In this document: positions 1 through 8,532 of the stretch, in pieces | Layout of the letters: each line of letters starts with the position of its first letter | How positions within the stretch are numbered: position 1 is the first letter of the stretch | The notes under the pieces: generated by a model | The model's input: the letters and a program-made list of their open reading frames with translations, nothing else | The model's database searches: none | Told to the model about the DNA's origin: nothing | Source: DATJAJ01 sp035622335 | GTDB lineage: Archaea > Thermoproteota > Nitrososphaeria > Nitrososphaerales > Gagatemarchaeaceae | Direction of reading: 5' to 3' | NCBI GenBank assembly: GCA_035622335.1 | Contig: DASPVO010000077.1 | Span: 18,327 to 82,326, forward strand | DNA length: 64,000 nucleotides | Position numbers and translations under genes: made by a program

Positions 1-522
1 GCTGCTGGCTATCCTGAGAATGTTGTTTTCCACCGACCAGAAGAAGGTGGCTGCTAGGACGAGCAGGTTTCCGACGAATCCTTGGAGGAACTGTACACCC
101 GACACGTCAAGGTTCGTGGCCACCACGATGAGGCCCGCGGCCACGACCAGACCCTCCAATAGCTGCTTCCTCTCCAGCCTCTCACCGAAGATTGCGAAGG
201 CGATGACGGAAGTGAAGAAGACCTCCCCGTTCGACAGAAGCGATGCGTTGACTGCCGTAGTCCTCTGGAGCCCGAACTGATAGAGGACCGGAGCTGTCGC
301 GGCCCCTAGCAGACCTACGACCAGTACCAAGGGGGCGCTGCTCCTACCGAGCCTGACCCCGGGCTTGTACGGGATAAGCATCAGCCCAGAGAGAAGGAAC
401 ACGTAACCTGAGATTGCAACCGGCGCCGTCGTCCCCTCGAGGTACTTGCTCGCGACGGGAAAGGTGCCGCCCGTTATCGCCGCGATGAACGCATACAGAT
501 ACCCGCGTCTGATGATGGACAA
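1..522 (-). CDS. EamA/DMT-family permease, C-terminal part off the left edge
   Basis: Reading the minus strand from a TTG at 522 gives 174 codons open to the window edge. The product is strongly hydrophobic, with about five alternating membrane segments. It has features of the drug/metabolite transporter superfamily: an N-terminal stretch ending in TGGTFPVASKYL, and an ALLYQFGLQRT-like segment (seen as APVLYQFGLQRTTAVNAS) followed by a helix ending in FGERLERKQ, the usual end of an EamA repeat. A second TTG at 540 is an alternative start. It would export or import a small metabolite at the cytoplasmic membrane; the substrate cannot be told. Only the first of the two EamA repeats and the start of the second are present, because the window cuts the gene. 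Confidence 0.8.
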   Translation of the reverse strand, partial: MSIIRRGYLYAFIAAITGGTFPVASKYLEGTTAPVAISGYVFLLSGLMLIPYKPGVRLGRSSAPLVLVVGLLGAATAPVLYQFGLQRTTAVNASLLSNGEVFFTSVIAFAIFGERLERKQLLEGLVVAAGLIVVATNLDVSGVQFLQGFVGNLLVLAATFFWSVENNILRIASS

Positions 523-602
523 GTCGCGAGACGTCAAGACTATCGCGCCCGCGGCTTTCCTTTTGGAGCTTGTTAAATCTGAGACATCGTTTGGATGATA
601 TT

Positions 603-1727
603 TCACTGGGGACTTCGGCGGTTCATGGCCTTGTTTCTTTTGGTCCTCGGCGACCTAACCCATGCCTCCGCTCTCACCCTGGCATCGTCGTCTGACATCG
701 GGGATGGAGGATGCTTCATGAGCCAAGCGCTGGCTTCAATCAGCGGCCCCCCGATCTTCCTGTCTACGGCGACCTTGCAGTATCTCACGGCGTCCACGAC
801 TACCCCTGCTGAGTTCGCCTTGTCGTCCACCTCCAGTCTCATCTCCATGTTGAAGGGGACCCCAGGAAACATCCTCCCCTCGATTCGTATGAATGCTATC
901 TTCGTGTTCCCGAGGTAGGGGATGAAGTCGCTCGGGCCGACGTAGATCCTGTCAGCCGGAAGACGGTCGGCCAGGACGGTCTGGACCGCTTCGGTCTTCG
1001 ATGTTCTCTTCGACTCCAGCCTCGACTGCTCCTTCATGTTGAGGAAGTCTGTGTTGCCCCCGACGTTGATCTGGTACGTCTTCGTGACCTCTACGCCGCG
1101 TTCCGCGCAGAGGCGCGCCAATGTCCTGTGCACTATCGTGGCGCCCACGACTCCCTTTACGTCGTCGCCAATTATGGGGAGCCCTCTCTTCTTGAAGCGC
1201 GCAGCCCACCTGGCGTCGGATGCGATGAAGACGGGCATGCAGTTGACCATGCCCACCCTCGCTTCGAGGGCCACCTCAGCCCAGAACTCCGTGGCCTTCT
1301 GACTACCCACGGGGAGGTAGTTGACCAATACCTCGGTCTTCGTTCTCCTCAGCTCGTCGACCGCAGAATCGTGCAACTCTCGAACCGACCTCCGGCTCTT
1401 GATCGGTCTGATCTTGTTGTCCACGAAAATCCCGACACCGTCAAGGACTGGCGACTCCTTCACCGTGACATCGAGGCCTGAGACCGAAGGCGTCCAGTTG
1501 ACCGTGTTGGGGGGCTCGTAGATGGCCTCGCCAAGCGGCTTGCCGATCTTGTTGCTCCCCACGTCAAACGCGCTGACGAAGCGAATGTCCTCGATCTTGT
1601 ATCCACCGACCGATCTGTTACCGAGTTCCGCAGCGACACCCTGACCCTCCCGACGCATCTGAACTCCCTGTATGATCCCCGATGCGCAGTTCCCGACTCC
1701 CACGATTCCAACTCTCAGTGAGGGCAT
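603..1727 (-). CDS. ino1: Myo-inositol-1-phosphate synthase (Ino1), actinobacterial-like type
   Basis: NAD-dependent conversion of glucose 6-phosphate to inositol 3-phosphate, the head-group precursor of inositol phospholipids (and of di-myo-inositol phosphate in some archaea). The 374-residue protein opens with a Rossmann motif (VGIVGVGNCASG, residues 6-17), has a central NYLPVGSQKATEFWAE segment and the conserved NVGGNTDFLNM block followed by ESKRTSKTEAV, all typical of the family. Length and the N-terminal wording resemble the roughly 360-residue actinobacterial enzymes more than the usual archaeal form, which may point to transfer. The ATG at 1727 is preceded by only 3 bp before a perfect 16-bp palindrome (1731-1746), suggesting a leaderless, repressible transcript. 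The last ~30 residues are basic and unconserved-looking. Confidence 0.9.
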   Translation of the reverse strand: MPSLRVGIVGVGNCASGIIQGVQMRREGQGVAAELGNRSVGGYKIEDIRFVSAFDVGSNKIGKPLGEAIYEPPNTVNWTPSVSGLDVTVKESPVLDGVGIFVDNKIRPIKSRRSVRELHDSAVDELRRTKTEVLVNYLPVGSQKATEFWAEVALEARVGMVNCMPVFIASDARWAARFKKRGLPIIGDDVKGVVGATIVHRTLARLCAERGVEVTKTYQINVGGNTDFLNMKEQSRLESKRTSKTEAVQTVLADRLPADRIYVGPSDFIPYLGNTKIAFIRIEGRMFPGVPFNMEMRLEVDDKANSAGVVVDAVRYCKVAVDRKIGGPLIEASAWLMKHPPSPMSDDDARVRAEAWVRSPRTKRNKAMNRRSPQ

Positions 1728-1730
1728 AAT

Positions 1731-1746
1731 TTTTACGGCCGTAAAA
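1731..1746. promoter_or_regulatory. Perfect 16-bp palindrome upstream of ino1 (candidate operator)
   Basis: TTTTACGGCCGTAAAA is its own reverse complement and lies 4 bp upstream of the ino1 ATG on the minus strand. Possible TATA-like stretches (ATATTTTAC, CCTTATCAA) lie at about 1741-1762, so a protein bound here would cover the likely transcription start. That function is inferred from position only. Confidence 0.5.
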
Positions 1747-1860
1747 TATCATTGATAAGGATTGCTTACCCTCAGCTTGTAAACCAACTTTCACCACCAC
1801 ATCAACTGTTCTTGCTGTCTGATGTCATGACCTCAGGCAGCGTTATCACCTCGACTTTCG

Positions 1861-2505
1861 TTGAGCAACTTCGACAAGCAGTGGAAGACGAAGGAGAGCG
1901 GGGACAGCTTCGCGAACAGAACCCGCGATACCATCAGGGGTCCGAGACCCATGCGCCCCCAGATCCAGAAAGCAACTAGGCAGCTAACTTCCGAGATCAG
2001 CAGATTGGACGCCGCCGCGAACAGGCTCAAGCAGAGGGAGAGTTCCATATTCAAGAAGACTGTGACCGCGGTCCAGGCCCACGACCAAGAGTCCAGCAAG
2101 GCTTACTCTAACGAGCTCGCCGAGGTCCGAAAGATGCAGAAGATCGTGACCCAATCGAGAATCGCGCTGGAGCAGATTACAACCAGGCTGCAGACCGTCA
2201 CCGACGTCGGAGACTTTGCCGCGACGATTGCCCCCGCGATTGGAGTTATCAGAAGCGTAAGATCGACCCTAGGAGACGCGATGCCCGATGCTCAGAACGC
2301 GCTCGGCGAGATAGGCGCCCAGCTAAACGCCATCATGACTGACGTCGGCGGCATCACGGGCACCAACTTCTACATGGGAGAGAACAGCGAAGAGGCCAAC
2401 AAGATTCTCTCGGAGGCGTCCGCGATAGCAGAGAAGCGGATGAACGACTCGCTCCCCGAGGTTCCCACCTCGACCAGCGAATCAATCTTCTCCTCGAGCG
2501 AGTAG
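1861..2505 (+). CDS. ESCRT-III-like protein, CdvB family
   Basis: Likely membrane-remodelling filament protein of the archaeal Cdv cell-division/vesiculation machinery, acting at the inner face of the membrane with the CdvC ATPase (not in this window). The 214-residue product is charged and almost wholly helical. A basic N-terminal helix (residues 20-55) leads into long coiled helices with repeated Leu/Ile heptads to about residue 120, then an acidic C-terminal part. This is the Snf7 layout. A short proline-containing segment near the C-terminus (DSLPEVP) could be a MIM2-like motif for CdvC. Translation is taken from TTG 1861; no strong ribosome binding site is visible. It stands alone, without cdvA or cdvC, as is common for CdvB paralogues. 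Confidence 0.75.
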   Translation: MSNFDKQWKTKESGDSFANRTRDTIRGPRPMRPQIQKATRQLTSEISRLDAAANRLKQRESSIFKKTVTAVQAHDQESSKAYSNELAEVRKMQKIVTQSRIALEQITTRLQTVTDVGDFAATIAPAIGVIRSVRSTLGDAMPDAQNALGEIGAQLNAIMTDVGGITGTNFYMGENSEEANKILSEASAIAEKRMNDSLPEVPTSTSESIFSSSE

Positions 2506-2571
2506 ACGTCCCGTACCCCTGTGCTCCGTCGCTCAGTCAGTCGGCTAGCCTAAAGTCATTGAAGGGGTTAA

Positions 2572-4068
2572 ATGGCTCCACGCGCTGGGAGTAACGACGT
2601 GGCTGCGGACTACGACGTGATAATCGCCGGGGGAGGCATGTCCGGACTCATCACGGCCGCATCGATAGGGCACAACTCCAAGCAGCACGCACGAGTGCTT
2701 GTGGTCGACAGGAATAACGAAAGTGAGCCCGGGAAGAAGACCCACAACGGGTGGACATGCGGCGACGCCACCAGCAAGAGGAGCCTGGACTACCTCGCCG
2801 AACACGCGGGAATAAGGTACGGACCTCCGGAGTTGGAGCACCCTGTCAAGGGGGTCTACGTCTACTCGCCTGACAGGAAGAGCAAGGTACTCTTCGAAGG
2901 AGAGGGTTTCCTCCTCAACAGGAAGCTCGTGCCCAGACGACAGGTCACCGACGCAGCGAAGGTGGGAACCGAGTTCATGTTCAGCGCAACCGCGGAGAGG
3001 TTGCTGTCGGAGGACGGTAGGATCACCGGGCTGGCGGGAAGAAAGGCCGACGGTTCGACTTACAAGCTCACCGCAAAGTTGGTGATTGACGCCACCGGCT
3101 CATCCTCGACACTGAGGAGGTTCATCCCGGTGAATTGCAACATCGAGAAGGAGATCGACCCAGATGACGTGGTCGGAACTGGCAGATACATCTTGGACTT
3201 CGACCCCGGTAGGGAAGACACCACCTTCTTCGACCCTGACTACTGTATCATCCATCTCGATCAGTTCATCGCGCCGGCGGGATATGCCTGGGTCTTCGCG
3301 AAGGGAAAGGCAAAGGTCAACATAGGGCTCGGCGTGTCAAAGTCTGGCCTCGACAGGAGGAACAGGCGGTTCAGGCTGAACGACAACCTTCAGACTCTGA
3401 TAGACAAGTACGTCTCTGACAACCCGGTCATCAAGAACCCGAGGCAGCCAACAGGCGACGAGGACTCTGGGAACACTAAGGGCAACTGGCAGGTGCCCGT
3501 CCGCCGTCACAACGACTGCATGGTGGCAAACGGCTTCGCGATAGTCGGGGACGCCGCGTGGATGCCCAGGCCTATCGACGCGGGCGGCATAAGTCCAGCG
3601 ATCTATGGAGGGACGATCCTCGGGAGCGTGACGGCCGGAGCTCTGGAGGCGGGTGACACGAGCGAGGCTGGGATGTGGAACTACAACACGGAGTACATGA
3701 AGACGCACGGGTACCCGATGGCGAGCTTCGAGGTCCTGCGAAGATATCTCCAGACCGTGACAAACGACCAGATCAACTACGGGATGAAGCACTTCCTCTC
3801 AGAGGAGGATGTCCAAGCAATCACAGAGAGGAAGCATCCTGAGTTCAGCAGGGCACGGCTTGCGAGCCCCATGATGTGGTTCAGGGTTCTGAGCCAGTTC
3901 TCCTTGGCGAGAGGCCTGAGGTACACGGTCGAGAAGAGCTCCACGCTTGTCGACATCAACTTGAGCTATCCAGATTCTCCGAAGGGTTTCGAAGAATGGA
4001 GGAAGAGGCTTCAGGGCGAACTGGTCGAGACTGTGGAGAAGTTCAAACCCCTGGACGTCGCTAATTAA
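2572..4068 (+). CDS. Geranylgeranyl reductase-family FAD-dependent oxidoreductase
   Basis: Flavoprotein of the GGR family, which saturates isoprenoid chains of archaeal membrane lipids or quinones. The N-terminus carries the FAD dinucleotide-binding motif (DYDVIIAGGGMSG, residues 13-25) and an acidic end of the second strand (VVVDRN, about 43-48). A second flavin motif, AIVGDAAWMPRPIDAGGI, lies near residue 325, as in geranylgeranyl reductases, and is followed by the usual helical C-terminal part. At 498 residues it is longer than the typical ~400-residue archaeal enzyme, with extra sequence at the C-terminus. ATG 2572 follows a TTAA-rich short leader; GTG 2599 is possible and would begin closer to the fold. 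The precise substrate (lipid versus quinone side chain) cannot be told. Confidence 0.85.
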   Translation: MAPRAGSNDVAADYDVIIAGGGMSGLITAASIGHNSKQHARVLVVDRNNESEPGKKTHNGWTCGDATSKRSLDYLAEHAGIRYGPPELEHPVKGVYVYSPDRKSKVLFEGEGFLLNRKLVPRRQVTDAAKVGTEFMFSATAERLLSEDGRITGLAGRKADGSTYKLTAKLVIDATGSSSTLRRFIPVNCNIEKEIDPDDVVGTGRYILDFDPGREDTTFFDPDYCIIHLDQFIAPAGYAWVFAKGKAKVNIGLGVSKSGLDRRNRRFRLNDNLQTLIDKYVSDNPVIKNPRQPTGDEDSGNTKGNWQVPVRRHNDCMVANGFAIVGDAAWMPRPIDAGGISPAIYGGTILGSVTAGALEAGDTSEAGMWNYNTEYMKTHGYPMASFEVLRRYLQTVTNDQINYGMKHFLSEEDVQAITERKHPEFSRARLASPMMWFRVLSQFSLARGLRYTVEKSSTLVDINLSYPDSPKGFEEWRKRLQGELVETVEKFKPLDVAN

Positions 4069-4093
4069 TATAATCCGGACCGAACTAGGACGC

Positions 4094-5752
4094 GTGCCCT
4101 TCAGCCTCCAGCAGGAGATTCTGGAGCTCTACAAGGACCTCTCTCCCTCGGATGCCTACATCATGGGTTTCAACGACAGGGCTGGTCACATCTTCATACC
4201 CACGGAGAAGAACTTGAGGGCGGCGAGGCGCAAGATAGCCGGACTAAGGTCCAGAGCACGATCTGAGATCGAGCTGAAGGTCCTGAATTCGATCTCGGCA
4301 AAGCTCGACTTCTCAGAGCCGCAACCGATACTGGACGACATAGTGGAAGCCATCTTCGCTCATCTGGCAAAGGAGGGGGCGAACGACGAGCATCTCCTCT
4401 CACTCCTTCGCGATTCCTCCGAGGCAGTCGAAGCCACCAAGGCGAGATTCAGGAGCAGGCGTGTTCCGGTAGGCGTCAAGGCTCTTACCCTCTACCGCCT
4501 AGACAGCATCATCGAAATTCTTGAGGCGGTCAGGAAGAAGACCAGGAACCGGGAACTGAAGCATGAGTGCGACGAGCTCAAGGATGTCGCAACATCATTC
4601 GTGGGCATGTTCAGCGTGAAAGGGTTCGGGGCCGGAGAGTTCGAGAGCGTCGAGCGGATTTTCAAGAGGCAGGGCTCGGAGCTAGGTCGGGAGAGGTTCT
4701 ACAGGAGAGCTCTCAAGGACGGATTGGACTACTGGGAAACACCCGAGCAGCTCGAAAAGAAGGCGCTCTCTTGGATCGACGAAGAGCTACCTCGATTCCG
4801 AAGGGTAATGGAGAAGCTCGCCAAGCAGTATTCTTGCAAGGCTACCCCTGAGGGAGTGGAGAAGAAGATGAATGAGAGGATGAAGTTCGACTCCAAGAAG
4901 CTCATCAGAACCACACTGAAGATCAGGCGAGTCGTCGAAAGGCTCGTGGACCAAGATGTCTCGCGTATAACCCCGAAATACAGGACGCGCGTGATCGAGA
5001 CCCCGAGCTATCTCACGGGAACGATACCGACGGGTGCAGCTCAGTTCTTTGACACCTTCACCTCAAAGCCCTTCCAGGTCTACTTCCAGACGACTGATCC
5101 GAAACGTGACCCGGACCGCACGGTTGCGTCTATCCTCAATCTCTTGGTGCACGAGGAGTACGGTCACTGCGTTCATCACTCCAACAGCTCCGTCGGATTC
5201 GTCAAGAAGCTGAGCCCTCTCGAGCTCTTGCCGAGCGCCAACCTAGGCGATGCAGTCTCGGAAGGAGTCGCGTTCAACCGGGAAATAGAATTTCTAGAGG
5301 CATCAAAGAGACTGGAGAAGAAGTCAGAGTTGTCGAAGGCGGAGAGGGACTACGCGGAGGTGATGGAAGGGTTCGGAGGGCTGAAGCTGATCAACCTCGA
5401 ACTGGAATTCTGGACCAGGCGCTGGAGGATAGTGAGGTTCCTCCGCGTGATCGGGGACGTGCGAGTGAACTCAGGGAAGCAGAGTCTCCTCGACTTTATC
5501 GACTGGGCTAACGGTTACACCAGCATACCCAAGAGCAGCGTCTACCACCAGCTCTTTCCAGCGCATCTCGGCACCTTCCCAGGGTATGCGACGAGCTACG
5601 CAGTGATAGGCGAGGAGATCAGATCCGTCGAGAGGGGAGTGAAGGACGAGAAGAAGCGCGTGAAGCTCTCGACGTACCTCTGCAGCATCGGATTCCCTCC
5701 CCGGAGCATATACAACGGGATGCTGAAGTCCTACGCTGCGAAGCTAAAATAG
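4094..5752 (+). CDS. DUF885-like zinc metallopeptidase candidate
   Basis: A 552-residue, mostly helical soluble protein. Residues ~353-362 read HEEYGHCVHH, closely matching the HExxPGHH metal site of DUF885-family gluzincin-like proteins. About 30 residues later SEGVAFNREIEFLE occupies the place of the family's EGWALYAE motif with the third metal ligand. The C-terminal PGYATSYAVIGEEIRSVE and GFPPRSIYNGMLK blocks match the family's tail. I infer a cytoplasmic peptidase or carboxypeptidase with His353/His358 and Glu~390 as metal ligands. There is no signal peptide. GTG 4094 is the first in-frame start, 25 bp after the preceding flavoprotein gene, so co-transcription is likely. Biochemistry of the family is poorly known, and the Pro-Gly of the canonical motif is altered here. 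Confidence 0.7.
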   Translation: MPFSLQQEILELYKDLSPSDAYIMGFNDRAGHIFIPTEKNLRAARRKIAGLRSRARSEIELKVLNSISAKLDFSEPQPILDDIVEAIFAHLAKEGANDEHLLSLLRDSSEAVEATKARFRSRRVPVGVKALTLYRLDSIIEILEAVRKKTRNRELKHECDELKDVATSFVGMFSVKGFGAGEFESVERIFKRQGSELGRERFYRRALKDGLDYWETPEQLEKKALSWIDEELPRFRRVMEKLAKQYSCKATPEGVEKKMNERMKFDSKKLIRTTLKIRRVVERLVDQDVSRITPKYRTRVIETPSYLTGTIPTGAAQFFDTFTSKPFQVYFQTTDPKRDPDRTVASILNLLVHEEYGHCVHHSNSSVGFVKKLSPLELLPSANLGDAVSEGVAFNREIEFLEASKRLEKKSELSKAERDYAEVMEGFGGLKLINLELEFWTRRWRIVRFLRVIGDVRVNSGKQSLLDFIDWANGYTSIPKSSVYHQLFPAHLGTFPGYATSYAVIGEEIRSVERGVKDEKKRVKLSTYLCSIGFPPRSIYNGMLKSYAAKLK

Positions 5753-5774
5753 AAGAATCGCCACCGCGGCATCG

Positions 5775-6173
5775 ATGACAAAGCTTGCTGAAAACGTCGT
5801 GGAGTTCATCGCACGGCCTCTTTTCGGAAAGATTGCGACCGTCTCCAGAGACGGCACACCGCACGTCACTCCGATATGGTACATGTACGTGGACGGAAAG
5901 CTTCTCGTCAACACCGCGCATGGGCGAGTGAAGTACGGTAACATGAAGAGGACGGGACGAGCCGCTCTGCTCGTGGACGACGGATACGGCTACGTGCTCT
6001 TCTCGGGGAGGGCGAGGCGTGCGACCGAAAGGGACCCGTTGAAAGACATCGAGACACTCGCGGTCAGGTACAATGGCGAGGAGCAGGGTAAGAAGCAGAC
6101 CAGAGAGGTCTTCGCACGCCAGAAGCGGGTGACGTTCGAGATAATCCCAGATAAAGTGATAGTGAGCCTCTAG
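5775..6173 (+). CDS. PPOX-class F420/flavin-binding oxidoreductase
   Basis: Small split-barrel flavoprotein of the pyridoxamine-phosphate-oxidase-like superfamily; the archaeal and actinobacterial members mostly use F420. The 132-residue chain shows the family layout: FGKIATVSRDGTPHVTPIWYMYVDGKLLVNT (beta strands forming the cofactor pocket, residues ~16-47), then KYGNMKRTGRAALLVDD and VLFSGRARR. A related but distinct paralogue lies at 30243-30683. ATG 5775 follows the metallopeptidase stop by 22 bp. The gene converges on a TetR gene with a 4-bp overlap. Substrate unknown. Confidence 0.85.
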   Translation: MTKLAENVVEFIARPLFGKIATVSRDGTPHVTPIWYMYVDGKLLVNTAHGRVKYGNMKRTGRAALLVDDGYGYVLFSGRARRATERDPLKDIETLAVRYNGEEQGKKQTREVFARQKRVTFEIIPDKVIVSL

Positions 6174-6748
6174 ACCGGCTTCATCGCGCTCAGAAAGAAC
6201 TCGACCGCGAAATTTCCGTACGTCTCCCGGTCCACCGACTTTGAGAAGTGTATCTCTTGGAAGATCGCCCTGTTCAGCATGCCAAGAAGGCAGTCAGCAG
6301 CGAGCTCAGGGTTCGTCTTCCTGAAGGCCCCCTCTTCGATACCGCGATTGATCATCGCCTTCGCGAGGGACCTGATCTTGTCCAGGTCTTCGCTTATCAT
6401 CTTCGCACTCCTGCTGTCGAGGCTCGCGGAGTCCCTCATGTACAGACCGGGGTCGAACGCTCTTTCGGGAAACATGGTAAGGTAGGTCCTGACGAACGAC
6501 TCCAGCCCCCTCTCCGGGCTCTTCTGCTCTGCGGCGCGTTCCAGCTTCTCGATGAACCCCCTCATTGTCAAGCTCTTTCCGGTCACCGCCTCGAAGAGGC
6601 CACGCTTGTTGCCGAAGTAGTAGTAGATCACGGGCGCGGTGGTGCCACCTTCGCGGCAGACGTCCCTTATCGAGACGTTCGAGTAACCTCTTTCGGCGAA
6701 GAGCTTGGAAGCGGCCTGTAGGATTCTCTCCGAGGTCTCGACTTGCAC
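6170..6748 (-). CDS. TetR/AcrR-family transcriptional regulator
   Basis: The N-terminal helix-turn-helix is clear: ERILQAASKLFAERGYSNVSIRDVCREGG followed by APVIYYYFGNKRGLFEAV (residues 6-56), the standard TetR DNA-binding signature. The remaining ~135 residues form the helical ligand-binding and dimerisation part. Start is GTG at 6748. A one-component repressor sensing a small molecule is expected. Its target is unknown; there is no divergent neighbour, and the convergent PPOX gene and the thermosome gene downstream are not obvious targets. Confidence 0.9.
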   Translation of the reverse strand: MQVETSERILQAASKLFAERGYSNVSIRDVCREGGTTAPVIYYYFGNKRGLFEAVTGKSLTMRGFIEKLERAAEQKSPERGLESFVRTYLTMFPERAFDPGLYMRDSASLDSRSAKMISEDLDKIRSLAKAMINRGIEEGAFRKTNPELAADCLLGMLNRAIFQEIHFSKSVDRETYGNFAVEFFLSAMKPV

Positions 6749-6797
6749 TGCGAGAGGGAAAACTGGCCGTTTTGTCTATTAAAGATTCGCAGGCCGT

Positions 6798-8459
6798 CTA
6801 GTCGAAGTCGCCGCCGCCGTCTCCCATGCCACCACCGGGCGGCGTTGCGGGCGCCTTGTTCTTGCCCGCTGCGATGACGTCGTCGATGCGGAGTATCATC
6901 GAGGCAGCCTCCGTGGCTGACTTGATTATCTGCTCCTTCACGGCCAGGGGCTCGAAGATTTCTCGCTGATACATGTCGCGGACCTTTCCTGCGGTGGCGT
7001 CGATACCTACCCAGGTCCCCCCTTCAGCGTGCTTGGCCCTGAATTCGACCTGCGCGTCGATAGGGTCGAGACCTGCGTTCTCGGCGAGCGCTATTGGTAC
7101 GGACTCGAGCGCCTCTGCGAACTTCTGGGCCGCGAGCTGCTCTCTTCCGGAGAGCTTCTCCGCCCACTGCATCACTTGGTACGCAGCCTCGGCTTCGGCC
7201 GCGCCCCCGCCAGCGACGATGTGAGGGTCCTCGATTACGTCCTTCGTCACCATCAGCGCGTCGTGAAGAGATCGCTCCCCTTCGTCGACTATCCGCTGAG
7301 TCCCTCCGCGTATCAGTATGGTGACAGCCTTCGGGTTCTTGCACCCCTCCACGAAGACCCACCTGTCCTCCTCGATCTTCCTCTCTTCAACCAAGGCAGC
7401 GTAGCCCAGGTCGTCCTTCGAGAGGTCCTCGAAGTTGTTGACCACCCTGGCGCCCGTCGCCTTCGCGAGCTTGGTCATGTCGCTCTCCTTGGCTCTCCTC
7501 ACCGCAAGCACGTCCGCCTTCGCCAGATAGTGCTGAGCGATGTCGTCTATCCCCTTCTGGCAGATCACGACGTTCGCACCCACTTCGACTATCTTGTCGA
7601 CCATTCCCTTGAGCATCTTCGTCTCCTCGTCGAGGAACTCCTTCATCATGGACGGGTCGTTGATGTTCAACTTGGCGTCGAACTCGGTCTTCTCTATCTC
7701 GAATGGCGCGCTGACGAGAGCTATCTTCGCCTTCTCCTGCCTCTTGGGCATGCCCGAGTGCACGACCTCCTTGTCTAGCACGATGCCCTGCACGAGGGTG
7801 GTCTCCTTCAACGAGCCACCCGGCTTCTTCTCTACCTTGACGTTGTCAATATCGACCTTCGTCACCTTCTCAGTCTTCTCGGCGACCGCTAGCGCTGCGT
7901 CTACGACCAGTCCAGCGAGCTCCTGCGCCTCCCTGGAGACTAGCTTGGTCTGCATGCTCGTCCTAGCGACCTTGACGAGCCACTCTCGGTCAGAGGGTGA
8001 GATCTTCTCAGCCGCCTGGCTGAGAGCTTCCGCTGCCCTTCTGGCGGCCTTCGTGTAACCATCAACGATCACAGTAGGATGAACGTCCTTGTCAAGAAGC
8101 TCTTCGGCCTTCTCGAGAAGGGCTCCGGCGAGCACGACCGCAGAAGTGGTTCCGTCCCCGACCTCGTTGTCGGTCGTCTTCGAGACCTCGACGAGCATCT
8201 TCGCGGCCGGATGCTGTACGTCGATTTCCTTCAGCATCGTGGCTCCGTCGTTCGTGATGGTGACGTCACCGAGCGAGTCGACGAGCATCTTGTCCATGCC
8301 TCTCGGTCCAAGAGACGTCTTCACGATCTCGGCTATCAGCTTCGCAGCCGCTATATTGTTCCTCTGAGCCTCCTTGCCTCTGTTCTGGCTAGAACCTTCC
8401 TTCAATATCAGAACCGGTTGACCGGACGACGTTACCGCAGGAATTGCTGTAGTAGACAT
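6798..8459 (-). CDS. thsA: Thermosome subunit (group II chaperonin)
   Basis: ATP-driven folding chamber of the archaeal cytosol. The 553-residue protein has the full group II pattern: NIAAAKLIAEIVKTSLGPRGMDKMLVD (residues ~34-60), TNDGATMLKEIDVQHPAAKMLVEVS, GDGTTSAVVLAGALL (nucleotide site), the apical domain around residues 200-360, and IVAGGGAAEAEAAYQ with GLDPID near the C-terminus. The tail is glycine-rich (GGGMGDGGGDFD) as usual, projecting into the cavity. ATG 8459 is followed upstream by a TATA box and an inverted repeat at 8476-8500. Whether other thermosome subunits exist elsewhere cannot be seen. Confidence 0.97.
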   Translation of the reverse strand: MSTTAIPAVTSSGQPVLILKEGSSQNRGKEAQRNNIAAAKLIAEIVKTSLGPRGMDKMLVDSLGDVTITNDGATMLKEIDVQHPAAKMLVEVSKTTDNEVGDGTTSAVVLAGALLEKAEELLDKDVHPTVIVDGYTKAARRAAEALSQAAEKISPSDREWLVKVARTSMQTKLVSREAQELAGLVVDAALAVAEKTEKVTKVDIDNVKVEKKPGGSLKETTLVQGIVLDKEVVHSGMPKRQEKAKIALVSAPFEIEKTEFDAKLNINDPSMMKEFLDEETKMLKGMVDKIVEVGANVVICQKGIDDIAQHYLAKADVLAVRRAKESDMTKLAKATGARVVNNFEDLSKDDLGYAALVEERKIEEDRWVFVEGCKNPKAVTILIRGGTQRIVDEGERSLHDALMVTKDVIEDPHIVAGGGAAEAEAAYQVMQWAEKLSGREQLAAQKFAEALESVPIALAENAGLDPIDAQVEFRAKHAEGGTWVGIDATAGKVRDMYQREIFEPLAVKEQIIKSATEAASMILRIDDVIAAGKNKAPATPPGGGMGDGGGDFD

Positions 8460-8475
8460 TGCGTTATATCGTGGG

Positions 8476-8500
8476 TATACAACTCCGTGTTGTATATAAG
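8476..8500 (-). promoter_or_regulatory. Thermosome promoter: TATA box overlapped by an 8-bp-arm inverted repeat
   Basis: On the minus strand CTTATATACAA (8490-8500) is a strong TATA box about 35 bp upstream of the thermosome ATG. TATACAAC (8476-8483) and GTTGTATA (8489-8496) are exact inverted repeats separated by 5 bp; the right arm lies inside the TATA box. A protein bound here would compete with TBP, the usual mode of archaeal heat-shock repressors. The sequence shows the repeat; the regulation is inferred. Confidence 0.6.
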
Positions 8501-8532
8501 AATTTCCAGGCTGCCCGGCGAGTTATCGCCCG

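Noticed and set aside
7029..7778. 249-codon open frame antisense to the thermosome gene
   Set aside because: It lies wholly inside a clear chaperonin gene. High GC and strong codon bias create long antisense frames; it has no domain pattern.
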